From: Magnaporthiopsis rhizophila
Taxonomy: Eukaryota; Ascomycota; Sordariomycetes; Magnaporthales; Magnaporthaceae
Reading direction: 5' to 3'
NCBI GenBank assembly: GCA_003049465.1
Contig: PYSS01000071.1
Location: forward strand, 83,294 to 147,293
DNA length: 64,000 nt
In this document: piece after piece, positions 1-11,600 of the stretch
Layout: each line of letters begins with the position of its first letter
How positions within the stretch are numbered: position 1 is the stretch's first letter
Position numbers and translations under genes: made by a program
Notes under the pieces: model-generated
Database searches by the model: none
Seen by the model: the letters and a program-made list of their open reading frames with translations, nothing else
Told to the model about the DNA's origin: nothing

Positions 1-140
1 AAAAAATGCTTGGGCAGCTTGCCCGCTTCAAGACTAGTTTCCCCAAGTTTGTTGTCTTGGCATTTCATCATTGATAAAAAAAAAAATGAGGGGAAAAAAA
101 AAAAAGAGCATGGATGGACCACTCTATGAAAAGAGTTAAC

Positions 141-854
141 CTAGCCCTCCCGTCCCTGGACAAGCATCAGCCGGCCGTGGAGATCGTTGGGGTCGACGGG
201 CGAGCTCATCATGTTGTGCTCGAGCTTGAACCGGCCCAGCGAGAGCTTGCTCATGTCGAACTCGAGCTCGTGCTCGACGACTGCCGGGCGCTTGGCTGCG
301 TCGTCGGAGCAGTAGCGCATGTAGAGCAGCTCCTCGTCGTCGGGGCTCTCGCTGTCTGCATCCTCTTCTTCCTGCTCGTCGTCGCACTCGTTGGTCGCTG
401 CCCCGTCCGTCCCGTTATCGTCGTCGTAGTCGGCCTCGTCTTCACCATAGAGGAGGACGTCCTCGTCCGGATCCTCGTCTTCATCTTCATCCTCGTCCGA
501 GTAGCAGGCCTCCGAGTCGGCGTACAGCCGGCCGTCGTAGTAGCACATGAACAGGGCGCCCGGCCGGCCGCACGGGCTCTCGACATGCTGGTAGTCGACG
601 TTCTCGAGCGTGCCCGAGTCGAGCTCGCGCCCGTCGTACCACATGCCCGAGCTGTGCTCCATGGACTGGGTGCAGCCGACAGAGTGCGCCTTGCGGATGC
701 CCGTGTTGGGGTGGATGGCGGCCGTGCCCTCGGACATGTCCAGCGGCGGCAGCTGGCCGTTGGTGCGTGCCGCCTCGGCGTTGCGTTCCCGGGCGGGTTG
801 TCCGCCGTCGGGGCATAGGTACCTCTGCTTTGTGCGGAGAGTCGGCCTGGGCAT
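141..854 (-). CDS. Hypothetical acidic low-complexity protein
   Basis: A 237-aa reading frame that I do not recognise. The ATG at 854 was chosen because it begins a basic N-terminus (MPRPTLRTKQR); the frame stays open upstream but that extension is low-complexity and lacks support. The middle is a run of Asp/Glu (SDEDEDEDEDPDED and later EQEEEDADSE) with interspersed Tyr. The C-terminus (FDMSKLSLGRFKLEHNMM) is more ordinary and may be the conserved part. There is no signal peptide, membrane segment or catalytic motif. The acidic tract suggests a disordered nuclear or chaperone-like protein, but that is inference. A GTACCT near codon 11 could be a splice donor, so the N-terminus is uncertain. 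Confidence 0.5.
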   Translation of the reverse strand: MPRPTLRTKQRYLCPDGGQPARERNAEAARTNGQLPPLDMSEGTAAIHPNTGIRKAHSVGCTQSMEHSSGMWYDGRELDSGTLENVDYQHVESPCGRPGALFMCYYDGRLYADSEACYSDEDEDEDEDPDEDVLLYGEDEADYDDDNGTDGAATNECDDEQEEEDADSESPDDEELLYMRYCSDDAAKRPAVVEHELEFDMSKLSLGRFKLEHNMMSSPVDPNDLHGRLMLVQGREG

Positions 855-2307
855 GGTTGTTTTGTGTTTGTGTGGTTGTGTGTGTCTTGGTGTTCTGTGT
901 GAGTGTGTGGTCGGGTGTATTTTGTCCACATGCGAGTCTTGAGTGTGGGAGATAAAGGATCTCGCTCCGCTTGTTGTGTTTCCAAGAGAGAAAGGAGAAA
1001 GAGGGAAGACGTGATTCGGAAAGAATTCAGGTCTTATCTACAGCTGGGCAAGGCGGGGTGTGGTATGTCCTTTGTCCTCCCGGAAAAGCAGTCCTTGGTA
1101 CACCCCCGGGTCTTATCAAGTGACGTGGGTGGTGGTATTTCGTTCTTTGTTTGTGTTGCTCGTATGCGGCTCCCAACATGGAGGTCACACGGAAGCACTT
1201 TGGGCTTTGTAACCCGTCAGCGGCTAGCACCCTTTTTTTTTTTTTTTTTAAATTAGTACTAATTCGTTTGTTTTACGTATAACACCACCCGAGGCGTGGG
1301 CCGATCTGAAGGCGGTGCCAGAGGCGGGCGGCGGGCGCAGCAGAACAGACCTGGTGTAGACAAAAAGGCCGCCAAGCCCGTCGCGCGGCAGATGAGGCGC
1401 TTGGAAATGGGCCCATGAAGCAGGGCCCCCTCTCTCGGGCATCATGGGCTCACTGGGGACATCGCAGAAACATGGCAAACAGGGTGGATTTCGATGTCTT
1501 TTTTCGTCACGGCGTCGGCGCATGGTGGGGCGTTCCTTCTCCGGCAACCGCTCTGGATTTCCGGGGAGTCCCTCCTGGGTGGAGAGTCGCTAGAGTCAAC
1601 TGGAGCCCACCCTAGCCGTTTAGGCTCTGGCCGCGTCCGCAGAAGCTGGCGACCAGGTCTCCGCCCTGGCTGGGTGAGCTTGCGAATGGCACGATGGGCT
1701 GATTCGGGCGGGTCGGGGATTTCGACTGTCATGGATTGCATGACGAAGCCAAAAGAAAAACGAAAGAGAACGAAGCACGGCCGTCGCGGACTCGACGTTC
1801 CACGGCTTTCCCGTCGTGGCCTGATGATGCCGACTTTGATTCCCGTGCTGCCCGAAAGTCCAGTCAGCCGTTGTGTGCTGCAGTCAGAGTTTGCATCATT
1901 GATCACTATTCCGAGGTTCCAAGGTCCAGTGCGCTATAGCAACCACTGAGCCAAGTCGTTCGACGCCCCACCCGCGACTCACGCACCCCCGGAATCAGCA
2001 ACTTCCCGTGTTGGATTGGGCAGCCACACTCGACGTCGGGTCAGCTGGGGCATCTGTTCCTGTCAAACAACCTTTAATTGTCTTTAGCACCCAAATGCAA
2101 ACCTTTTTTTCTTTTGGCCAGGTTGGGCTCGCCATCTGAAATTAGAGTAGAGAATCAGAAGGAAATTAGAAACCAAACGTCAAGTCCTGCGCCACAAATC
2201 AGAAATCCTCCAGCCCCAAAACACCTGATTTTTTGGACCTTCACTGTACTTTTTCTGAAGCCTGGGCTGCTAGACGTAGAGCCCAACAAGGTAAAAACGC
2301 AACGTGC
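855..2307. other. Intergenic region, no supported gene
   Basis: About 1.45 kb between two minus-strand genes. Several short open frames exist on both strands, but none shows family motifs or intron structure. A T-run lies near 1230-1250. It probably holds the promoter of the acidic-protein gene on the left and the 3' UTR of the DUF6590 gene on the right. Confidence 0.5.
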
Positions 2308-3309
2308 TCAGTTGAGAGACTCCCTGAAGTATTCGTCGAGCTTCTTGAGCCCGTCCGTGTGGATGCGTCCAATCTTCATGACCTTGACGTTGTCCTCCAC
2401 GGTGTAGATACGGCCGCAGTCCATCCTCGCCAGCCGCGAGATGGCCTGGCCTCCATCCTCGATGATGACCGCGAGCGGCTCCCTCTCGATGCCCTCGCCC
2501 TCCATCGGCTCGGGCGGGCTGGGCGGCGGCCCCGGCGGCGCCTCGCCGTCCGGACCAGGCAGCGGCGGCGCCGGGTACAGGACCACAAAGTCCCTCTGCC
2601 TGCCCCGTCCGGTCTGTCTCGGCGCGCCAGGCACGCTGCTGCTGCCGTTGTTACGGCCGGTAGAGGTGGTGACGGCGAAACATAACGAGTGGTGTACGCG
2701 CCGGCGCACGACCACGAACCAGCGGAACTTGGCCACGGGTTTTTCCGAGTGGAACGCCGGACAGGCCTGGGCGTAGTCGACATCGGGCCGCCGCTGCGGC
2801 GCGAGGCTCATCGCTGCCGTGCTGGCCAGCTCGGTGCCGCCCGGCTCGAACCAGACGGTCTTGAAGATGCGTCCGACGGTGAAGAAGCGCTTGGGCTTGT
2901 CGACCAGTCTGAAGCCTAGAGGGGTGAGATACACGGCATCGGTCAGACACTTGCTTCTCAAGCCTCTCTGCGCAAAAATACCACGAGCAGTTGACTTACG
3001 AGCATCAAGCGGCGTCTCCCAGAGCTTGGGCGCCGGAGCCGGCGGACGCAGAGCGAGGGGAGTCTGGGGCGGCTGGGACTGCGGCTGGGGCCGGGGCCGG
3101 GGCGTGAGCGAAATCTGAGGCCGCACAGGGCCCGCTCCCGACGCGGGCCTCTGCTTGGCCAGAGGCGGCGAGCCGGCGGCGTCGGCAGCCGCAGCGCCCT
3201 CGTGTCTCTGCTGCTGCTGCTGCTGCTGCTCGTCCTGGTCTTCTTCTGGCCGGGCACACATGTTGTAGCGCCAAGGCCCGTCGTACTCGGCAAGTGGTGG
3301 GCGACTCAT
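2308..3309 (-). CDS. DUF6590 domain protein
   Basis: The N-terminal half is disordered, with a Gln run and Pro/Arg-rich stretches. The C-terminal half matches the fungal DUF6590 pattern: KRFFTVGRIFKTVWFEP, then FRWFVVVRRRVHHSLC, then the closing block GRIYTVEDNVKVMKIG. The frame is open throughout, but a consensus intron fits at 2999 down to 2916 (donor GTAAGT, branch CTGAC, acceptor TAG; 84 nt, a multiple of three). Splicing joins codons as R-F-R-L-V-D and gives 305 aa; retention gives 333 aa. The residues encoded by the intron look like translated non-coding DNA, so I prefer the spliced form. The biochemical role of DUF6590 is unknown to me. No signal peptide is visible. Confidence 0.75.
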   Translation of the reverse strand: MSRPPLAEYDGPWRYNMCARPEEDQDEQQQQQQQRHEGAAAADAAGSPPLAKQRPASGAGPVRPQISLTPRPRPQPQSQPPQTPLALRPPAPAPKLWETPLDARKSTARGIFAQRGLRSKCLTDAVYLTPLGFRLVDKPKRFFTVGRIFKTVWFEPGGTELASTAAMSLAPQRRPDVDYAQACPAFHSEKPVAKFRWFVVVRRRVHHSLCFAVTTSTGRNNGSSSVPGAPRQTGRGRQRDFVVLYPAPPLPGPDGEAPPGPPPSPPEPMEGEGIEREPLAVIIEDGGQAISRLARMDCGRIYTVEDNVKVMKIGRIHTDGLKKLDEYFRESLN

Positions 3310-6300
3310 CGGGTTTTGCTGCCTGCCTCAGACCCCAACCAACCGGAACAAGTGTTAGAGACGGAAGCAAGGCATGGAATCGCATGTGGTTTGTTTGCTT
3401 GCGGGAACAGGGGGTCTGGGGCTTGTGTGAGAAGAGGTAGAAAGTGTAGAAACAAAAAAAGCACATGGGCTTGATCGCGTGTGGGCGGTGCTGACAGGGC
3501 GGCGTTTTTGAAGGTGAAGGCAGGGTGACAGATCCCGCGTCCCGCGGCCCGGAAGGGAAAGGAGAGTACGGGTAGCGTTGTTGGGAAGTATCTCCCGCCG
3601 GCTTACCAGAACGATTCCAGTGGTTTGGAGGGCGGTGGTGCTCTTTGCGAGCCGGGGCTGATCACGATGTAGAAGGTCGTGGTGTCGGGTGCCGAGGTGG
3701 GGACGGTACCTGGGTGGTCACCTTTTGTCCCTCTCTTTTTTGGCACGCAATTTTTTTATTTTTTTATTTATTTATTTTATTTTATTTTATTTTTTTTCAT
3801 TCTTCCAACACTCGAGGAATTTGATAACCCGCTCAGCAGCCCACCGCACGGCATGGGCCCGAGGCGGCTCGCTGCCCGGGCTTTGGCACTCACTCGAGAG
3901 GATTCGTACGTATCATTGGGGACAATAGGCAAACTTGACAGGATGGAACAACATGTATTTGATATGGGCATCACCAGAAAAGCGTGTTTACTTGGCAGGA
4001 AATGCGAACCACGGCGAAGCGAGCTGCATGTAGTCCGCCACTGACACGATAAGGCGACCAATCAGGTGCCCCATCCTTTTGGTACCCATGAGACCAGAAC
4101 CAAATGAATTTCAACCAGGCTTGTCTGAAAGCGAGCTGGTGCCAAACTGAACAAGGATGGACACTCGTCACGTCAACCATTGGGCATGGGGGTCGGGTTT
4201 TTTATTTTTCAACATCCTGCAGCCACCATCACCCACCACTGGGCCATCACTCACCCACAGCGTGCATCCAAACTCGGCTAGTCTGAGGGGGAACCCAGTA
4301 CCCCAAGCTACCTCCCATCCCATTGCCATTAAATACCTCTGCTAAGCCGGGCGTTCTCCGCATCGATGGTTGTGACCCCTGGGAGAGATCAGGCTCCTTG
4401 CCTGCGATTCGGCTTAGGCATCTAGATAACCTACGCCTCTTTGTTGGAGATTCCATATTGCCTAGATGGCCCCCTCACCTGGTGGTGGTGTGGACGAGAC
4501 TGGCCCTCTGCTCGTGTCGGCGTCGCTGTCTATGAGACGGGTGAGAAGCCCCCATCCGCCGTGGGAACCCCTGCGTCGCTCCGTGCTTGCTGTGCCACTG
4601 CAGCAGCAACCCTCCCACTTGCTCAATACGGCAGCATGCAGCTCAATGTAGGCCGGCGTGTACCGGCAGCCATCGTTTTGGTTTTTCTACTTTGCCACTT
4701 GGCCCAGTCGGACCAGTTCCCCCGTCGTATCATGGAGGAGGCAGACGAACTAGCAAACAAATGAGAAGATTAGCGTCAGTTGTTCGTCTAAAGTGCATGT
4801 GTGTGTGCGTGAAGCGGCGTCCATCCCACCAGTGGCGCTCGCCTATCAACCCACAGACCGAGGTCGCATCGTCCAATACTTCCTGGTGGTTGACGCTGCA
4901 GTCCATTCATTATGCAGCACGCACTCTGCACGGGGCCTGGGATTGGTTTCTTTCCGTCTGACTGTTCGCCGTTTCTGTCTACTGCTTGCTCTCCGGCCGG
5001 GCTGCTTTCTCCAAGCAGATGAAAGCAGACAGTTTGGATCCGCCATTTAATTCAACCTATAAACCCCTAGTTTCGGCTCCGAGGACAGCCATTGACAGCC
5101 ATCTATTTTTTGGTCGGGGTGACTGGATGGAAGTCCTGGGATGGGATGAGATGGGATGAGGTGGCCTGTACCTTTCCGTGGTACTACGTGTTGTGCTTTC
5201 AATTCTCTCCGTACCAATAAACATGCAACGATGGGGCATTGCCATGGAGCAAAAGGCCCAGGCGGCAACGAGAGATGTGTCGATTGGTGCTCCCCAGCCC
5301 TGTCCGCTCAATCGTCGTCGGCATCCAATGTCACATGTCGTGAAGGCCTGACTCCCAGGACACGAGAACCGTTCTGGTGAAAGGTCCAACGGAATCTTTT
5401 CTCCCTCTTTTGTTTCTGTTTCCCTTTCTTCTCTCTTTTCATTTTCAGCCCCTTGTTTAAAATGGTTCTCCCGTTGCCTTTTCCCAATCGCCCGAGACGC
5501 CGAACTCGCTGGCGAACCGCCAAGTCCCCTCGCGATTGCCTTTTGGACACTGCCGTCCTTCTCACTCGCCCATTGAACTCTTTTTCCCTTCTCGTCTCAA
5601 TCATCCCACACCCACACGCCGCCGAGTGGAGCCCTGTTCTGCCATCCCCGATTCGGTTGGACGGGACTGAACTACTGTAACTTCGTGTGGTGGGGTGGGG
5701 CAACAGACGAATGGCCCCCACCCCGTGCCACCCTCCTTTTGCACCTCACCCGTCACCCACCGTGCCACCAACCCCTGCTTGTTTCGTTTTGCTTACCCTA
5801 TTTCTTACACTTGCATTCGCCGCCGATCCCGTCCTCGCTCGTTTGCCTGCCAGCCGGACAGCCTGTGGCCGCGGGGTTCGGCTGCATTTGCAGCAACGGG
5901 GAGTGCCAATCGGCCCCGAACGACTACTGCGACTCTAACCGCTTTGGGAATCGGCTAAATATCCCCACCTCCAGCGGGGGATCCACACTGACCCACGAGC
6001 TTGCTGTCAATTGAGCCAATGGCAAGCCCTTCACCATTCCTAAAGAGGCTAGACTCGGGCTCTTCTTTTCGTTGGCGGGACATGGATGTTGCCAAAAAAA
6101 AAAAAAAAAGTACGCAACGCGGCAATAAGCAATAGTAGTAGACATACCACTGACACCACCACCACTGCCGGTGTCGCGAGCCTTGACTTTCTTAGGGATA
6201 ACTTTTTTGGAGGTAGACAGAGGCACGGGCATTGTTTTCCCTGACAACTTGGGCTCGATTTAAAGCTGATTAAGTTCGTGGGGTTTGACTTTGGTAGGAA

Positions 6301-6692
6301 AAACAAGGGCGTACCGCTTTAACTACTAGTTGCTATGCTGCGCACTTTTTTTTCCTTTGGGTTTTTGTGCATCATGAGTGGTAGGTACAATGAGAACAGG
6401 AGATGTGCATGGGCATCAGCAACGTTTGTTCGAGCTTCACATTGTGGTCGAGATGGTGTATCCGAGTAGGTATCCAAGCATTACCGGTATTATCCATTAT
6501 GCCTCCATACACAGCGACAAGACACCAAGCGAGCTAGAACTGCCAAGTATATTAGACAAATGAGATCCAAGCAAAAAACCGGCTCGCACACGACAGACAT
6601 CCGTATATGCAAAATATATGCGGCCGTGAGCGAATACATGCAAAGAAACTGTAACAGGCAAGGAGATAGAAAGGGAACGAGTAGCCGAAGAA
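3310..6692. other. Long intergenic region, no supported gene
   Basis: About 3.4 kb without a convincing gene. It contains an AT-rich T/A homopolymer-like patch at 3748-3797, a short G/A repeat (gatgggatgagatgggatgag) near 5140-5160, and an A-run at 6095-6110. A frame at 5685-6014 encodes a small Cys-rich stretch (CICSNGECQS) without a credible start, so it is not called. The region presumably holds the promoter of the DUF6590 gene and the 3' UTR of the very long gene to the right. Confidence 0.45.
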
Positions 6693-6747
6693 TAGGTAGG
6701 TAGGTAGGTAGGTAGGTAGGTAGGTAGGTAGGTAGGTAGGTAGGTAG
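6693..6747. repeat. (TAGG)n microsatellite
   Basis: About 13.75 perfect copies of TAGG, beginning some 40 bp past the stop codon of the long minus-strand gene, so probably inside its 3' UTR. Confidence 0.95.
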
Positions 6748-6785
6748 ACACAGGAATAAGCAGAGAGACAAATGAAAACAGCACC

Positions 6786-7217
6786 CTAATCCTCCCAGTT
6801 CTCAAAATCGCCATACGGATTCCACTCCTGCCCCGGGTAGCTGGTGGCGCTCATCTTGGGCACGCCGCCCTCCTCGTCCCTGTGCGCCGCCGCCGACGCC
6901 GACGGGTCGTCCTCCTGGATCACGACGGGGATCTTCTCCTCGAGGTCGCGCAGCAGCATCTTGCGCTTGGCCTCCTCGAACTGCTCCGCCGACGTGGCCC
7001 GGATCGTCGGCTTGCGGCTCAGCTGCTCGCCGCTGCTGCCGCCTCCTTCGACGCTCAGGAACTGTTGCTGTTGTTGTTGGTCCGTCGACTCGCCGCCGGC
7101 TGCCCGCGCGAGGGCCGCACGGTGCTCCTCGTCTATCGGCGAAGGCGGCGTGTCCGGCGACGGTGGGATGACGACCGCTGCCGCTCCGAGGGTCTTTTGT
7201 TCCGGCTCCTCCGACGG

Positions 7218-7248
<31 letters not shown>

Positions 7249-8605
7249 ATTACAGGAGCCTGAATCGCCGGTGGCGTCGACGCCTGTGTGGTAGGCAGGC
7301 GAGGCGAGGCGTCGTAGAGGTTCTCCTCCTCGGCGCCGCCACGCGCCTGGTTGGCTTGGTTGGTGTTGATGGACCCCAATGCGTGCTGCTGCTGCTGCTG
7401 CTGCTCTGGCACGGGCGAAGTCTCGTTGGACGAGACGACCATGCCGCTGTAGCCGTCGTTTCCTGCACCGCTGACCATCCGCGAGACCATGTTTACAGGC
7501 CCGGCCTGGTCGACCGACGAGACGTGGCTGACCATGCTGAGCTGCCGCTGCGGCGGCTGCGCGCTTTGCAGGAGCTGGTGAGGGGCTCCACCACCACCTG
7601 GGGCGGTCTCGGCTGCTCCCGTCGCCTGCGGCAGTGGCGGATTCGGCATCTGGCTCGCGGCGGGGTTGACGGGCGAAAAGGTTGTAGCCGAGTTCGGCAG
7701 AGGGTAGCCGTGAGGAGATCCGGGGTGCTGGATCAGAGGCGGCGGAGTCGAGTTTGCCGTCTGAACAGGCTCAGGCGAGCGAGCTGGTGACGGCCGTCCG
7801 CTGCTGCCGGGTTGGAAAGGACCAGGAGACGCCATGTTGCTGACTGCAGACGACGGAGGCGGAGTGTGGCCATGGACTACAGGCTGCTGTTGGTGTTGCT
7901 GTTGAGGTGGTCCATATGGCGAGACTGCCAGGGGCGGCGAGCTGTGCTGCGAGCTGTGCTGCGAGCTGTGCTGCGAGCTGTGCTGTGAGCCGTGCTGCGG
8001 TGGCGGCGTCCCGTTGAAAGCGTTCTCTGCCATCATCGAGGGGCTCATGAATGTGCCGCCTGAGAGGGACGGCGTGATGGAGTGCGTGAGGAACTGCTGA
8101 CCCTGGCCCTGCGCGTTCGGTTGCTGGTACGCGCCCGTCTGGCTCGCAAACTGGCCGTTGTTCTGCCCGGCGGGCGGCGTCTGGTTGTGGATGCCGAGTG
8201 GGTAGCCTCCCGACGGCGGCTGCTGCGGTAGGGGCATCGGAGGAGTGTTGGCGTCCGTAAACTGGCCTTGCAGGACGCGCTGCTGCTGCGGCGCCTGGGG
8301 CTGCGGCGGAGTGTTTTGCGGACTGGCCATTGCCGGGTGTCCCGGGTACTGCGGCTGGAAGCCCTGTCCGTGGTTGACCAGATACGGCGAGCCGTGCGCC
8401 ACCCGACCCTCGCTGTGAACCTTGGCATAGACGGCCGGTACGGGGACGGCCTCGTACGTGGGCTCGGATGGGCGCGAAGGCGCCTTCTGCTGCGGCGCCT
8501 GTCCGGGCCTGGTCTGGGCCTGGAAAAGAGGCTGGGGCACGGCGCCAGGCGAGTGGTATAAAGCAGGAGAGTGAGGGAACGGCAGCGCTCCGGGCGGCCC
8601 GCTGG

Positions 8606-8643
<38 letters not shown>

Positions 8644-11600
8644 GGCTGCTGCTGCTCTTGAAGTCTCTGGATCTGCTGTGGTTGCGGCGGTGGCTGTGCA
8701 AATTGAGACTGCCCTTGAACAGAAGGGTCGGGCGAGCCGTTCTGGTTGGCAGCCATCCCTTGAGGAGGGGACGGACGGCCCGGAATAGGCTGCTGCTGGA
8801 CCTGGTTCGGCGGAGCCGCTTGACCAGGCTGCATCGGACCTTGTTTGAACTGACCGGGCTGAGAGGCCGGAAGGGCCTGGGGAATGCCCTGGGGCATAGG
8901 CCCGTTGACCGGCTGCCCGTACATGCGTGGAGGGCCCTCTGCGCCGTACTTTGGTCCACCAGGCGGCGGCCCGAGGGGCGGCGTGTTGGACTTGGCCGGA
9001 GGCTCAGACGACTTGGACGACTTGAAACCAAAGATGCTCTTTTTGGACTTGGGCTGGTTTTGTTGCTGAGGCTGCGAGCCGGGTAGGACCGTCTTGGAGC
9101 CCGTCTTGGAGCTCTTGAAGAGCTTGGAGAACGTGCTCTGGTGCTCCGCCGGCGGTGTCCCGTTGGGGCTCTGCCCAGGCCGACCTCCGGTTTGGACGTT
9201 ATTGGTTTGCCACGGGATCGGAGGGGACTGATCCATCAGTGGCGGCTGCTGGAGGCGCTGCTGCTGCTGCTGCTCCTGCTGCTGCTGTTGTTGTTGTTGT
9301 GGCGGTGGCGGTGGCTGCTGTTGCTGCATGCCAGCAGGCTGGCCCATAGGCTGGACAAGCGGCTGTCTCTGGGGCTCCTGCTGGCCTTGCTGCGGCTGCT
9401 GCAGCCCAGAATTCCGCTGCTGACCCGCCAGGACCACCGGAGCCGTTTGGGGCGTCGACTGCAGCGATTGCATACCGCCTTGAGGCGGGTAACCGGGACT
9501 GGGAAGCGGCGAAGGAACCTGGCTCTCGCTCGGCCGGCGCTGGCGAGCCTGTTGGGGTGTCGTCTGCAGCGACTGCATACCACCTTGCGGCGGGTAACCG
9601 GGGCTGGGAAGCGGTGAAGGAACCTGGCCCTCACCCGGCGGGCGTTGGAGAGCCTGCTGGGGCGCCGGGGTGGTCGATGGAGTGACGTGCGTCGAGGAAC
9701 TATCGGGCATCGACGTCCCTTGGGTTCCGGCAACGCTTGCAGGCTGCGCGGGCGGACTGTTCTGCATCGACGGGGTCGAGACCCTCCTAGCATGGCCTGG
9801 CTGCTGCTGCGGAGGTGACGTGTGGGCGGCGAGATGCGGGTTCTGATCATACGATGATGAGACTGAAGCGCCCCTTGCGCGTCCCGAATTGTCGATGGGA
9901 CTGCCGGCCTCACCGGGTCCACGGGGCAATGAGCCCACTGGCTTCCGGGTTGGATGTTGCAGCGACTGGATCGTGGGCGACGATGCCTGCAGTGGGCTGC
10001 TCGGCTGCTGAGCCTGGCCCGTTTGCGACGGCAGTGTGTGGTGGTCGGAGCCGACGGAAAGCTGGGGTGAAGGCCGCTGTTGAGTCGACGGAACGGGCGG
10101 CTGGGGCTGCGGTCCCGGCCCTGGCTTGGGCGCCGGAATCTGCTGCTGCTGTTGAACGGGCAGCTGCTCCCGCGGTGGCTGCTGAGGCACAGGAAGCTGC
10201 TGCTGGGGCTGTCCAAGAGGCCACGCGGAAGGAGATTGTGGTTGCGGTTGCTGGCCGGCGGGGTTTGGACGAGAACCCTGGACACCCTGCTGTTGTTGCT
10301 GCTGTTGCTGTTGCTGCTGCTGCTGCTGCAGTTGTTGTGTCTGATGCTGTAGCAGGAACGACATAGGCACCATCATCGTCCGGCCATCGGGTGTTCTAAC
10401 CATGACCATGTGCGGCTGGCCTCCTCCAGGGCTCTGGGCTCCAGCGCCGGGCTGCCCCGGAGGCTGCTGCGTCTGCAGCTGAGGCTGGGGCTGCTTGATA
10501 GGACCGGACTCTCTAAGGGGCACCATGGTGCCTGGTTGGGGCCTGTTGTCCTTGGGTGCCTTGGGCTCCTTCCTGCCGAAGATTCCAGACAGGAAGTTTC
10601 CGGCAGACACTCTTCGGCTGCGATCTGACTCAGCTATAGAGGGTGCCTGCGCCTTGGCCGGCTGGGGACCCAGGTTCATCGACGTTCTGCCAGGCGGGCC
10701 CTGGTCGGCGGGTGCCTGAAACGGCACGCCCGACGTCATCGGCCTCGAGCCGACGGTGCTGCTTCGTTCGCGGCCAGCGGGGCCCATGGGTCCAGGGCCC
10801 GACATTGCCGGGTTCTGGCCACCAGGTCCGGGCATACCAGGCTGTGGGCCTTGGAACCCAGGCCTTTGCTGCTGTGGCGCTTGTTGCGGCTGCTGCTGCT
10901 GCTGCGGGCCCTGGCCCTGTGATTGCTGCTGTCCGGGACCAGGAGGCTGCTGGCCCTGAAGCCCTGGTGGCTGCTGCTGCTGCTGACGCTGCTGCTGGCT
11001 AGGGCCACCTGGTTGAGGCCCGTTCATGCCGGGCTGAGGACCGGCACCAAATGGAGACTGGCTCAGGGGTCGACTTTCAGGAATAGGGCGAAGTGCGTTC
11101 GCCATACCGGGAGGTTGCACCGGAGGCTGAGGCTGATGCTGATGCTGATGCTGATGCTTGTTACTATCGCCGCCGCTGAGGAAGCTGGTGAGCTTGTTGA
11201 AGCGGTGCGTAGGCTGGCCCATCTGCTCAGCCTGGGCCTGTGGCGGCATGCCCACGCCGTTCGGGACCGCCTCCGAAGTCGACGCCCGGGGCAGACCGGG
11301 ATTCTGCACCTGTGTAGGCGTCTGCATTTGCGGCATACCGAACTGTTGAGACACGGGGCTCTGTTGGTTGGGCTCCCCTGGGAATCCAGTAGGCGGGGGC
11401 CCCGGTTGAGTCTGAGCACGAAGCGGCGGCTGAGCGACCGGCTGTTCCATAGAAGTCCTACCGAGGCCGGTGCCAACGCGCTCGAAGAACCCTTGCTTCT
11501 TTTCCGGTGGGGCAGGAGGCTGCCTGTGGTCGAGGGTATGCGAAGAGTGTGCGATAATGCTCTCCTTGCTGCCCGGTGGCGCATCGTCGCCCGTCCCGCT

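Noticed and set aside
2968..2999. A 32-nt intron in the DUF6590 gene ending at an earlier CAG
   Set aside because: Too short for a fungal spliceosomal intron and it breaks the frame.
5685..6014. Cys-rich small protein with CICSNGECQS, or a signal-peptide-like frame at 5687-5938
   Set aside because: The two features lie in different frames and neither has a supported splice structure or complete start.
6693..6747. Possible telomere-like or CRISPR-like array
   Set aside because: It is a plain TAGG microsatellite without spacers; fungal telomere repeat is TTAGGG.
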